Of a stretch of 26,289 nt of DNA, positions 16,809 to 24,743 are shown piece after piece. The stretch spans positions 1 to 26,289 of the forward strand of contig LT649439.1 of assembly GCA_900128395.1 (NCBI GenBank), in the 5' to 3' direction. The position numbers and the translations under genes were made by a program. A model generated the notes under the pieces. The model was not told the origin of the DNA and ran no database searches. It saw only the letters and a program-made list of their open reading frames with translations. Position 1 is the stretch's first letter. Every line of letters starts with the position of its first letter. Source of the DNA: Stramenopiles sp. TOSAG23-2 (lineage: Eukaryota; Sar).

Positions 16809-19800
16809 ATGAAGAAGAAGAAAAAGCAATCAGCACTGTCTAAATGTAAGGTATGCGGGTTCAAAAAGGTACCAAAAGCAATAGAGTGCCCAATATGTAG
16901 TGCGAAATATAATGTTAATAGTAGTAAAAATAATAAGAATGATGTAAACTATAAAAAGAAAGATAAAAGAACGATATCAAATTCGCATCCACTAGGGCCA
17001 CAACTTGTACAAAAAACCAACAACATAATTATGCGGCGACAAAAGCGCAATCGCAATCGGCATAGAAGAAAACGTGGAATAGAATTTACAACATCAAATA
17101 TTATTGATACGAATATTGATGAAAAAAAAGAAGAGCAGCAAGTTTCTTCCCGAGAAGGCAGTCTATTATTTAATCTTGATAAAAATAAATATTTCAATAA
17201 TAAAGATAGTAACAAGAAAAATAATATAAACGCAAGCCCAAGCCAAAGTCGTGATTTATCATCTTCAATGGAATTTTCAAATATTAATAGTAGTAGCTCC
17301 ATCACACGCTTTGATGCAAACAAGTCTAAATTGTTCCACTTACAAAAACCGTCTTTCCTAAATCGTCCAAGTCAAGATACTTTTAATAAAAGTTCATCAT
17401 ATGTCATGAGTAAAGTAAGCGATGAAATGTCTAGAATTTTTGAATGTATTCCCCCACCTAAGCTATTGCTAATGAATCGTCCAAAGATGATATATAAAAC
17501 CAATTTGGATCTTTCCATGTGGCCTGTAAATGATTCTCAATGGAGATATATTGAAAGTTTAAATGTGTTAAAACTGGAAACATTATCATTAAAAGATAAT
17601 TTAGAAATTTCTGATCTTACCCTAGTAGCAATAGGAAAAAAGCAAGGCGCCACTTTAAGACATATCAATTTAGACGGTTGCAATGGACTTGAATTAAAAG
17701 ATGGGATTTTGGCACTACTATCGCTTTGTAAATCATTAGAAACTTTAAATATTTCCAGATGCCATAATGTATATAATGATACCATCAAAACCATTTCCTT
17801 GCATGGTGCACATATAAAAGAATTAAAATGCGACGAATGTATAAATATCAATGATGTAGGTTTTAAATACTTAGTCGATAATAATATGACTAATTTAGAA
17901 CTGTTATCATTAAAAAATTGCACTCAAGTCACAGGCAAATATTTAGGTACATTATTAAAGACAAGCCCAAAGCTGTTAACAATTGAATTAAATGACTGTA
18001 TTTGGATTGACGATAAAAGTCTAGCATCTATATCTGCTCAGAAGATTGCTTGGGGGTATACAGATTCTCAAGGTGGCCTAATTCCATTGAAAAGAATATC
18101 CATTCGAAATTGTATTCGTGTCAGCGATGCAGGTATTACATGGGTCATGTCCAAAACACGGCAGATAAAAGAAATAGATTTATCTGGGTGTTCAATAACA
18201 GACGTTTCGTTAGATCTAATTGGTAAATGGTGCTCCAAATTATCCATTTTGCTTATAAGCAATTGCATTCAAATTACAAATAAGGGCTTGAAGCAATTAG
18301 CATACCACCAAATGGAGCATGCACGTAATGCTGAAACTTCTTTGGATGGGATACAAGAACTAGATATAAGTGGTTGTGAAAAAGTGGATGATTATGGGAT
18401 CGAAGTTATTGCTAGAGCGTTACAAAATATACGTAAAATTGATGTTTCAAGATTGCCCAATATGACAGATGCAGCTTTACGTGCTATATCCAAGACTTGT
18501 ATTTTGCTAGAAAGTATTAACACTTCGCTGTCTGAGCAAGTAACAGGAACTGGAATAAAGTTAATCGTTCGCAATGTACGAACGTGTACTACGGATGGAA
18601 AAAGTATAACGTTAGGGAAAAAAGCAACACAGAGTACCACACTTGCTTGTCGAGAAGCATCTATTGCCGTAAATGGGAACACTTGGGGAGCGTACGGAGA
18701 ATCGTATGATGATGAGAATGGAGAAATTTCTCAAACGACATTTGAAAGACATCCATGGTGGGAAGTTGATTTAGAGGAAATTTGGGATGTTGGTCTTTTA
18801 CGTATATGGTCTCCATCAGCCGATGAGATGATAAAGTATAATTACCCAATGTGGGTTATGGCATCGGAGACACCGTTTAAGAAAGATGATGAAGATTACA
18901 ATCCTGATGCAGTTGTATACAAAAAGTGTTTTCGCGAATTATCACGTGTTGTAAAGTGGGACTTGAGACAACGAGCGCGTTATGTTAGAATACAAACATT
19001 GAATTTTGCACCCTTGCTCTTATCTCAAGTAGAAGTATATTTTCGTGGGAGTACCTCCTTGAATGTAAGCGGTTGTTTTGGAATTGGTGGGTATGGAATT
19101 ACAGAAATCGCTAGAAGATTTTTACATTTAATCAAATTAGATGTATCCGACAACCCAAATGTCCATGATCGAGCATTGACACTTATTGCTCGAAATCTAC
19201 TAAATTTAGAAGAATTGTATTTATCTAGTTGCAATCAAATAACAGATGATGGGATGTATGAAATGTCATTGCACGAACGCCGGTATAAAATTGTAGATTT
19301 AACATTTTGTAATCAATTGTCATCGAGAGGAGTGTTGTATTGTGTGACTAGGTGCAAAAACTTGAAAATATTACATCTAGCTTATGTAAATCCCTTAACG
19401 AATAATGGAATTTTTTTCATCGCTCGTGCTTGTCGATTAATCCAGACTTTGACCTTGCATGGTTGTTCATTAATTACAGAAGAAGGAATATTACGATGTG
19501 CTCCATACTTAAAATATGCACGAGCAGAATATAATCTGGAAGAAGATGGTGGATTTGATTTTTTTCCTTTACCCCATGCAGATAGTCGTCAATTTAGAGA
19601 TAAAATTTTACATCAAATTGCATTATTTACCACAACACTACCAGCGCTACAGCGGCACGTTAGAAAATATTTGAAGCACAAAAATAAAGATAAAACAACA
19701 AAGAAAAATAATGAAGTAGGTGAAGTAAAAATGTTGGGTTACAATTTGGACAAATTTAAGTCTAATCAAGATAAACATACACACAATACTACTGCAATAA

Positions 19801-20543
19801 ATAAGTTGAAATATAAGCCATCTCCTCCCTCAAAATTGATAAATCGTAAAAGGCCAAAAGTTAATATGAGCAGTATATCAAAGTATTCTAATCTTGCAAT
19901 GTTTGATGTAGCACGCGAAGAAAGTCGAAGGTATAGGTTGCATATGGAAAAAGTATTGGCAAGTCTTGGAAAAGGTGCACGTGCATACACCATTCAACGA
20001 TGTTGGAAAAATTATAAAGAAAAATGTAGATTATGGGAATTGGAACAACTTCGACTACTTGTATACCAAAAAGAAGCTGCTGCAATAAAGCTACTACAGA
20101 GACGAGTGCGTATATATCTTGCAAAAAAGAAAGTTCTTGAACTCAGGGCTCTACGATTGGCATATTTACTGAGCTTAAAAAAGGAAAAAGTAGTGTTAGC
20201 AGAAGTAGATCCAGCGTGGCGAAGAGATATGGCGGCTTTGATTATTCAAGGACATGTTCGTACTTGGTTAAATAAACTAAGAACCGAAAGAAAGCGCATA
20301 CGTGATTGGCTGGAGCAAAAAGCATCAAAAACGATTAAGATGGCATTTATGCGTTTAATCATGCGACGGAGGGGCAAACGAATCTTGTGGCAAAAACGGT
20401 TCGATAAAGCTGTAAAGACACTAACAAAAGTACAAGCTAGATGGAGAGGAAGATTACAACGACAAGCAATATCAGACCAAAAATCGGCTGCGTTGACCAT
20501 TGAAAGGGTAATGGAACGACGAGACGTATATTGTATAGAATGA
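16809..20543 (+). CDS. Large LRR / F5/8C-like / LRR / IQ protein, 5' reading frame
   Basis: 1244 codons. The N-terminus has a zinc-ribbon-like C13-x2-C16...C27-x2-C30. A low-complexity region follows to ~200. From ~255 to ~595 there are about ten leucine-rich repeats of the F-box/AMN1 type (L-x-x-L-x-L-x-x-C...ITD-x-G). At ~610-745 the array is interrupted by a galactose-binding-like F5/8C or fucolectin-type domain, with HPWWEVDL at 648-655 and RARYVRIQ then LLLSQVEVYF at its end. LRRs resume at ~750-900. From ~1050 come IQ-like basic helices (YTIQRCWKNYKEKCR, IKLLQRRVRIYLAKKK, ALIIQGHVRTWL), which in other proteins bind calmodulin-type light chains. The frame stops at TGA 20541-20543, but the same kind of sequence continues one frame over, so the protein almost certainly extends to 21928. 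Probably a cytoskeletal or flagellar scaffold; that role is inferred. Confidence 0.8.
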   Translation: MKKKKKQSALSKCKVCGFKKVPKAIECPICSAKYNVNSSKNNKNDVNYKKKDKRTISNSHPLGPQLVQKTNNIIMRRQKRNRNRHRRKRGIEFTTSNIIDTNIDEKKEEQQVSSREGSLLFNLDKNKYFNNKDSNKKNNINASPSQSRDLSSSMEFSNINSSSSITRFDANKSKLFHLQKPSFLNRPSQDTFNKSSSYVMSKVSDEMSRIFECIPPPKLLLMNRPKMIYKTNLDLSMWPVNDSQWRYIESLNVLKLETLSLKDNLEISDLTLVAIGKKQGATLRHINLDGCNGLELKDGILALLSLCKSLETLNISRCHNVYNDTIKTISLHGAHIKELKCDECININDVGFKYLVDNNMTNLELLSLKNCTQVTGKYLGTLLKTSPKLLTIELNDCIWIDDKSLASISAQKIAWGYTDSQGGLIPLKRISIRNCIRVSDAGITWVMSKTRQIKEIDLSGCSITDVSLDLIGKWCSKLSILLISNCIQITNKGLKQLAYHQMEHARNAETSLDGIQELDISGCEKVDDYGIEVIARALQNIRKIDVSRLPNMTDAALRAISKTCILLESINTSLSEQVTGTGIKLIVRNVRTCTTDGKSITLGKKATQSTTLACREASIAVNGNTWGAYGESYDDENGEISQTTFERHPWWEVDLEEIWDVGLLRIWSPSADEMIKYNYPMWVMASETPFKKDDEDYNPDAVVYKKCFRELSRVVKWDLRQRARYVRIQTLNFAPLLLSQVEVYFRGSTSLNVSGCFGIGGYGITEIARRFLHLIKLDVSDNPNVHDRALTLIARNLLNLEELYLSSCNQITDDGMYEMSLHERRYKIVDLTFCNQLSSRGVLYCVTRCKNLKILHLAYVNPLTNNGIFFIARACRLIQTLTLHGCSLITEEGILRCAPYLKYARAEYNLEEDGGFDFFPLPHADSRQFRDKILHQIALFTTTLPALQRHVRKYLKHKNKDKTTKKNNEVGEVKMLGYNLDKFKSNQDKHTHNTTAINKLKYKPSPPSKLINRKRPKVNMSSISKYSNLAMFDVAREESRRYRLHMEKVLASLGKGARAYTIQRCWKNYKEKCRLWELEQLRLLVYQKEAAAIKLLQRRVRIYLAKKKVLELRALRLAYLLSLKKEKVVLAEVDPAWRRDMAALIIQGHVRTWLNKLRTERKRIRDWLEQKASKTIKMAFMRLIMRRRGKRILWQKRFDKAVKTLTKVQARWRGRLQRQAISDQKSAALTIERVMERRDVYCIE

Positions 20544-21928
20544 AGAAGAAAAAGGCAGAACAAATGAAAAGATTACGTAGGTTTATGTTACATGTTACGC
20601 ATGGTACGTTGTTCCGTATATATACGGCATGGGCTGGGGAGACAAAACGTATGAATAGATTTAAATTCTTAGTTGGAAAAGCGAAAAATTCCACAGTTCA
20701 ACGTTTGGTAAATACATGGAGGGAAAACGCAACGTTTGTCCGCCGTAGACGTGAACTTGGACGTAAAATGTTCCTAAGTTGTGAGAAACTATGCTTCTTT
20801 GCATGGTATGAATTTCACATGGAGTGGCAAGCGTATAAATCTGGCGAAGCGACGACGATTCAATGTTGGTGGCGTTGTATATTGGCAAATAAAGAATATG
20901 AAAAGCGTTATGAGCATAAATTATTGTTGGATGAGCAAGAAAGGCAACGACAAGCATATGCTGAAAAAGAAAGTTGGCGACATAAAGAGATGGAAATTAA
21001 ACCAGGGGAGGAAACAGAACGATATAAAGACATTGTTGAGGAAATACGATTGGCGCAAGAATGGGGTGGAGGTTTATTTCATAGCGAGAAAGTATTACAT
21101 GACACTTTTGATATGCGTAGAAAAGGCCATATTGTCATGGCTCGTTTGAAAGAGGAATTAATCAAGGAAAATGCATTTATTGTACAAAGAAGAAATGCAG
21201 AAAAAGATTGGGAAAATTTATCATTTAAACTTGAAAATATACGTTTTTACAAAGAGACGCCGCAAGAGAAGTTGGCGCATGAAATGCATGATATACCTCA
21301 ACGCAGTGTGCATTTTCCAAATCGTACATTGCCTGGCGCTGGCGATACGATTATATGGCAAGGCGAACTTAGTACCAACTTTGAAAAAGATGTGACATCA
21401 ACATTGAAAGAATGGATGTTTATGAAAAAACAAGGATGGATTTCTCATTCTCAATTTTTACAATGGATATCAAAAGGATTTATGAAAAATTTAAATTCCT
21501 TTGAAAAACGGCAAGTGGTTTGGAAGGTATTGAAGGAGTTGTTTGAACCAAATTTAATCGCTGAAATTATAGTTACCTTTCAGAATAATGATATGATTAA
21601 AAAAATGGACATGGAACCAGCTTCCACGTATAAATATTGTAAAACAGGCGTTAAATTGGAATATTCAAAAGTGTACCACGGAAATGTAGTGGTGGATGAT
21701 GATGATGAAGAAGAAGAACTGGAACAAGATGTCGTTGTTGAAGAAGATGAAATAGAAAATAATGCTGATGCATTAGCAATTGTTGAAACGGATATCGACG
21801 AACAAAATGGAGATAAAGATGTACTTGTAAAAGAAGACAATGCTGATCCTCCAAAAACTATGATTGGTGCGGGGGAAGAAGGGGAAGAAAAGGCAATTGT
21901 AGACGACGATGAACAGAAAGAGGATTGA
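20540..21928 (+). CDS. 3' continuation of the LRR/IQ protein in a second frame
   Basis: 462 codons from the ATG at 20540, which overlaps the upstream TGA as ATGA; the frame is open back to 20504. The content carries on the upstream IQ/Sfi1-like helical region: repeated F/L-x-x-W units (RIYTAW, RLVNTW, FFAWYEF), an IQ-like TTIQCWWRCILANKEY, then long charged helices. A folded part near FEKDVTSTLKEWMFMKKQGW follows, then a very acidic tail (DDDDEEEEL...DDDEQKED). No spacer or promoter-like sequence separates the two frames. A single missing base near 20504-20540 (assembly error or true mutation) is the simplest explanation. A separate overlapping gene, or a ~38-base intron from 20508, is less likely. 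Confidence 0.75.
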   Translation: MKKKKAEQMKRLRRFMLHVTHGTLFRIYTAWAGETKRMNRFKFLVGKAKNSTVQRLVNTWRENATFVRRRRELGRKMFLSCEKLCFFAWYEFHMEWQAYKSGEATTIQCWWRCILANKEYEKRYEHKLLLDEQERQRQAYAEKESWRHKEMEIKPGEETERYKDIVEEIRLAQEWGGGLFHSEKVLHDTFDMRRKGHIVMARLKEELIKENAFIVQRRNAEKDWENLSFKLENIRFYKETPQEKLAHEMHDIPQRSVHFPNRTLPGAGDTIIWQGELSTNFEKDVTSTLKEWMFMKKQGWISHSQFLQWISKGFMKNLNSFEKRQVVWKVLKELFEPNLIAEIIVTFQNNDMIKKMDMEPASTYKYCKTGVKLEYSKVYHGNVVVDDDDEEEELEQDVVVEEDEIENNADALAIVETDIDEQNGDKDVLVKEDNADPPKTMIGAGEEGEEKAIVDDDEQKED

Positions 21929-22158
21929 AAATTTTTAAAACTATTTTGAATTCAGAATTTCTGAACAAACATACGAAGTAAAATATTATTAGAATACCGC
22001 GTCTCACAGAGGACCAATAAATATTATGTGATTAACGATATTATAAATTTTATAAAATAATGTTTTCAAGGAAAAATTGTATAAAATAAGGCGCGCGTAA
22101 TGTATACACACACATATATATACCTATACATGCATGTAATATCATATTATAAAAACAT

Positions 22159-22386
22159 TTATTCACTAGGCCTAAAAGCTTCTAAATCTAAATCTGTCCA
22201 TTTACTTTCCTCTTTCCTCGCTGCTTCACTTTCACCAGCATCTATATCTGCATCATCATGTGGTATATCTAACTCAATAGGTATATCAATTTCATCATCC
22301 GATAATGTATCTTCTAGCCATTTCGGTTCAATGACATCTAAATATCGCTTTGGCCTATATACATAATCAAAATCACTTTTCGACAT
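22159..22386 (-). CDS. ANAPC13: Anaphase-promoting complex subunit 13
   Basis: A 75-residue acidic protein, the same size as human APC13 (74). The pattern RYLDVIEPKWLEDTLSDDEI then DIPIEL, an acidic low-complexity stretch and KWTDLDLEAF matches the family (ILDLIDDAW-x-ED-x-L...I-P...E-x-KWTDL-x-L). APC13 is a small extended subunit that helps hold the tetratricopeptide subunits of the APC/C ubiquitin ligase together. Its clear motif content rescues a gene that size alone would leave doubtful. It converges with the LRR/IQ gene and lies just downstream of UFD1 on the same strand, so two ubiquitin-pathway genes are neighbours, possibly by chance. Confidence 0.9.
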   Translation of the reverse strand: MSKSDFDYVYRPKRYLDVIEPKWLEDTLSDDEIDIPIELDIPHDDADIDAGESEAARKEESKWTDLDLEAFRPSE

Positions 22387-22881
22387 GTTGGTAAATTATA
22401 ATATATAAATATAATAATAAATCACTTTTTGTTTCTACTTCTTTTGATTCATACCTTTCACACAGAATATAAATATACCTTTTACTTTGTTTTCTATGAT
22501 AATAATTTTTAAATATTTTATTATAAAAAATTCAAAAAAAGGTTTTTTTATTAATAAGGTGTTTTAATTTTTTTTCGTAGATTTCAGTGTGGTACGTTAG
22601 AGTACAAGCAAACTATTCAATTTAAAAACCCCCTTAAAACCTCACCGACACCAAAGAGACTCTTTTTTGCCGACACGCACTTCTAGAAGAAAATGCAGAG
22701 ATTAGAACGTATTATATATATAAAAGTGTAAATGTTCAATATACGTATGCGATATGGATTTTATGTGTGTATACATTTGTTGTACATATATCTAGAATTT
22801 CAATCTCTCTCTATCTATCTCTTTCCTTTTCCTGTTACAACCCATGTACATATTAACAGATCAGTGCGTGTAAGTTTGTTC
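22387..22881. other. Spacer between UFD1 and APC13, mostly UFD1 3' flank
   Basis: About 495 bases with no gene. The right half (22667-22887) is copy 2 of the duplicated segment, with a (CT)n tract read as (GA)n in the UFD1 mRNA. The left half is AT-rich and must hold the APC13 promoter. Confidence 0.6.
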
Positions 22882-22887
22882 TTATTG
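22667..22887. repeat. Copy 2 of the ~220-bp duplicated segment, at the UFD1 3' end
   Basis: It matches 15234-15453. The right boundary falls at the last UFD1 codon (CAA, Gln), so the copy contains that codon, the TAA stop at 22882-22884 and the following ~215 bases of 3' flank. Confidence 0.93.
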
Positions 22888-23934
22888 CAATTTTCTACCA
22901 CCATCACCCCATACACCACTTATTTTACCTTTACCTTTTTTTTTAAATTTAGATAAATCACGTTTTAATGCAGGGGATGTTTTTTTCCCCATCATGTTAT
23001 TATTTTGAACTATATTATTATCCGATTTCTTTCCAGGTGTTTTCTTACCATCGACACGTCGTCCATGGCCAGAAAACGGCACGACAGTTGGTGGATTGCT
23101 TAATTTTCTCATACGTTCAGCTCTTTCTTCTGCTAATTTTGCTAAATCATAGGACGGATTGCGTTTTTTACTATTATTATCATTCATGTTTTTCTTATCA
23201 TTACCAAGTTTATTAACATCATCATTTGTTAAATCAATTGGTGCTTTTGGTGGTGATTTTGAATCACCATTTGATACCGGTGCTTTTGGTTGTGGTTCTT
23301 TATATCCAACAGGCGCTTCAAAATCCACATTACAATCCGTTTCAATGATTGAACATGCTTTCCCTGGTTTTAATTCACGAACATCTATATAATAATTTCG
23401 ATTATTATGTGGAACACAAATTTGATCACCTATTGTTAAACATGTAAATCGTCTTAATGTCGTTTCTAAAACTGCTTTTGGGTTATGTAACTTAATAAAA
23501 TCAGTACTTTGTGGTCTTAATTTAACATATGTTGCTTTTGGTAAACTGACATTATCAATTTTAATCAAAGCACCTTCTTCCAATAATAAATTTTGCATCA
23601 TCCAATGCGGTATGTAACATTTACCTTCCTCCGCACTAAATTCTAATACACCACAATGTGTTGATTGAGTACTATTTGCTGAGTTTGTTAAACGAAATAA
23701 CATAGGATATTGAATATTCATCCTAGCTAATACGTTAAATGCTGACTGTGGCATAACGATTTTATCACCTTTTTCCATCTCTGTACTATTTGATTTTCCA
23801 TGCATAGCAACGGAATAGCAACGATAACATTCAGTAAATGTCCGCCCACCACCACCACGGCGTCCACCAAAACCACCATATCCAAAACCATTATTATTAT
23901 TATTATTTGGTTGTCCAAAACCAAAATTAAACAT
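22882..23934 (-). CDS. UFD1: UFD1, ubiquitin-binding cofactor of p97/Cdc48
   Basis: A 350-residue protein. After a Gly/Asn-rich N-terminus (FGYGGFGGRRGGGG), residues ~30-210 carry the UFD1 double-psi-barrel and Np domains: CYRCYSVAM, GDKIVMPQSAFNVLARM, YPMLFRLTN, CGVLEFSAEEGKCYIPHWMM, VSLPKATYVKLRPQSTDF, LETTLRRFTCLTIGDQI and the closing IIETDCNVDFEAPVGY. These match the family almost throughout. The disordered C-terminal third holds PFSGHGRRVDGKK with FSGHGRRV at 287-294, a SHP box that docks on p97. With Npl4, UFD1 lets p97 extract ubiquitinated proteins, as in ER-associated degradation. The usual length is about 310-360 residues. The stop TAA lies inside the duplicated segment. Confidence 0.97.
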   Translation of the reverse strand: MFNFGFGQPNNNNNNGFGYGGFGGRRGGGGRTFTECYRCYSVAMHGKSNSTEMEKGDKIVMPQSAFNVLARMNIQYPMLFRLTNSANSTQSTHCGVLEFSAEEGKCYIPHWMMQNLLLEEGALIKIDNVSLPKATYVKLRPQSTDFIKLHNPKAVLETTLRRFTCLTIGDQICVPHNNRNYYIDVRELKPGKACSIIETDCNVDFEAPVGYKEPQPKAPVSNGDSKSPPKAPIDLTNDDVNKLGNDKKNMNDNNSKKRNPSYDLAKLAEERAERMRKLSNPPTVVPFSGHGRRVDGKKTPGKKSDNNIVQNNNMMGKKTSPALKRDLSKFKKKGKGKISGVWGDGGRKLQ

Positions 23935-24167
23935 GTTTAAATTTTATTAAATGATGTACGATTTTTTTTTTCTTAATTCCGGGTATTATCGTATATATAT
24001 ATGTCGTATAGAATATGTCAGATATATTATATAAACACGCTATCAATCACTTGTTATGGTAACTCTTACATGTATATATATTTATGTATTTATGTAGAAT
24101 CCTGTTCCTTCATCTAGTTGTTCTATTTGCCACTTCTTTAGTCGTTTTTTTGATGTTTTGATTCAAT

Positions 24168-24192
24168 ATTTTTTTTTAATATTTTTTTTTTA

Positions 24193-24223
<31 letters not shown>

Positions 24224-24236
24224 TTTTTTTTTTTTT

Positions 24237-24267
<31 letters not shown>
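24168..24267. repeat. ~100-base poly(T) tract
   Basis: An almost uninterrupted T run broken only by short AA, A or AAA breaks at roughly 20-30 base intervals. On the minus strand it is a poly(A) tract. It is 230-335 bases upstream of the UFD1 start. Confidence 0.95.
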
Positions 24268-24268
<1 letters not shown>

Positions 24269-24394
24269 TCAAAAAAAATTGTTGAAAGATAGAAAAACTG
24301 TGATATGATGCAAGTACAACCATCAGTATTGTTATTATAAGGTGATTTATAACCCTAAAAAAAAGCCGGAGGTACGAACTTCGCTATTTCGTAC

Positions 24395-24529
24395 ATGGAA
24401 AAAGTTAAAAGTGGAAAGAGTCCCCCGGATCCTGGAAAATACGAGACCACAAAAGTGGCAAAGTGGCGCAACAGTTTTGATCGATTAGAAGTCGACAATG
24501 TGGGGACAATATATGACAGAAGGGTCTAA
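24395..24529 (+). CDS. Possible 44-residue small ORF or coding remnant
   Basis: ATG at 24395 to TAA at 24527-24529. The peptide reads MEKVKSGKSPPDPGKYETTK then VAKWRNSFDRLEVDNVGTIY and DRRV. It has an ordinary protein-like composition, no simple repeats, and a higher GC content than the surrounding spacer. The frame is open back to 24359. A hairpin GTACGAA/TTCGTAC (24372-24394) sits directly in front of the ATG. I recognise no family. It could be a true short protein, a remnant of a larger gene, or chance. Confidence 0.25.
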   Translation: MEKVKSGKSPPDPGKYETTKVAKWRNSFDRLEVDNVGTIYDRRV

Positions 24530-24743
24530 ATGCAACAAGATAGGAAAAAACATACGAAGCGTATCATTTGTGTACATATGGCTTCTATGTTTAGGCAAAG
24601 TTGAAAAAAGATTTGAAAAGGATTTTTAAAATGATATTTATTTTTATGATACTTGTTCACTTTTAAAAAAATCATCACACTAATTCAACAGGTATTTCTC
24701 TCTCTCTCTCTCTGCCTCTCTCCTGTTATAAATACTATTACCT

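Larger units (their letters stand above)
23935..24743. other. Spacer between UFD1 and the edge gene: poly(T) block and a GC-richer patch
   Basis: About 810 bases. Positions 24168-24267 are nearly pure T. From 24360 to 24540 the sequence is noticeably GC-richer and contains a 7-base hairpin and a short protein-like ORF. Position 24697 onward is a (TC)n tract just beyond the stop of the gene at 24744. UFD1's promoter must lie at the left end. Confidence 0.5.

Noticed and set aside
20508-20545. 38-base GT-AG intron that would repair the LRR/IQ frame
   Set aside because: The length restores the frame, but it is extremely short, lacks a pyrimidine tract, and the other long genes here show no introns. 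Kept only as an unlikely alternative.
5768-24357. AACCCTA strings in four spacers (5770, 9772, 14761, 24351)
   Set aside because: They resemble plant telo-box promoter sites, but a few copies are expected by chance at this base composition and the positions relative to genes are inconsistent.
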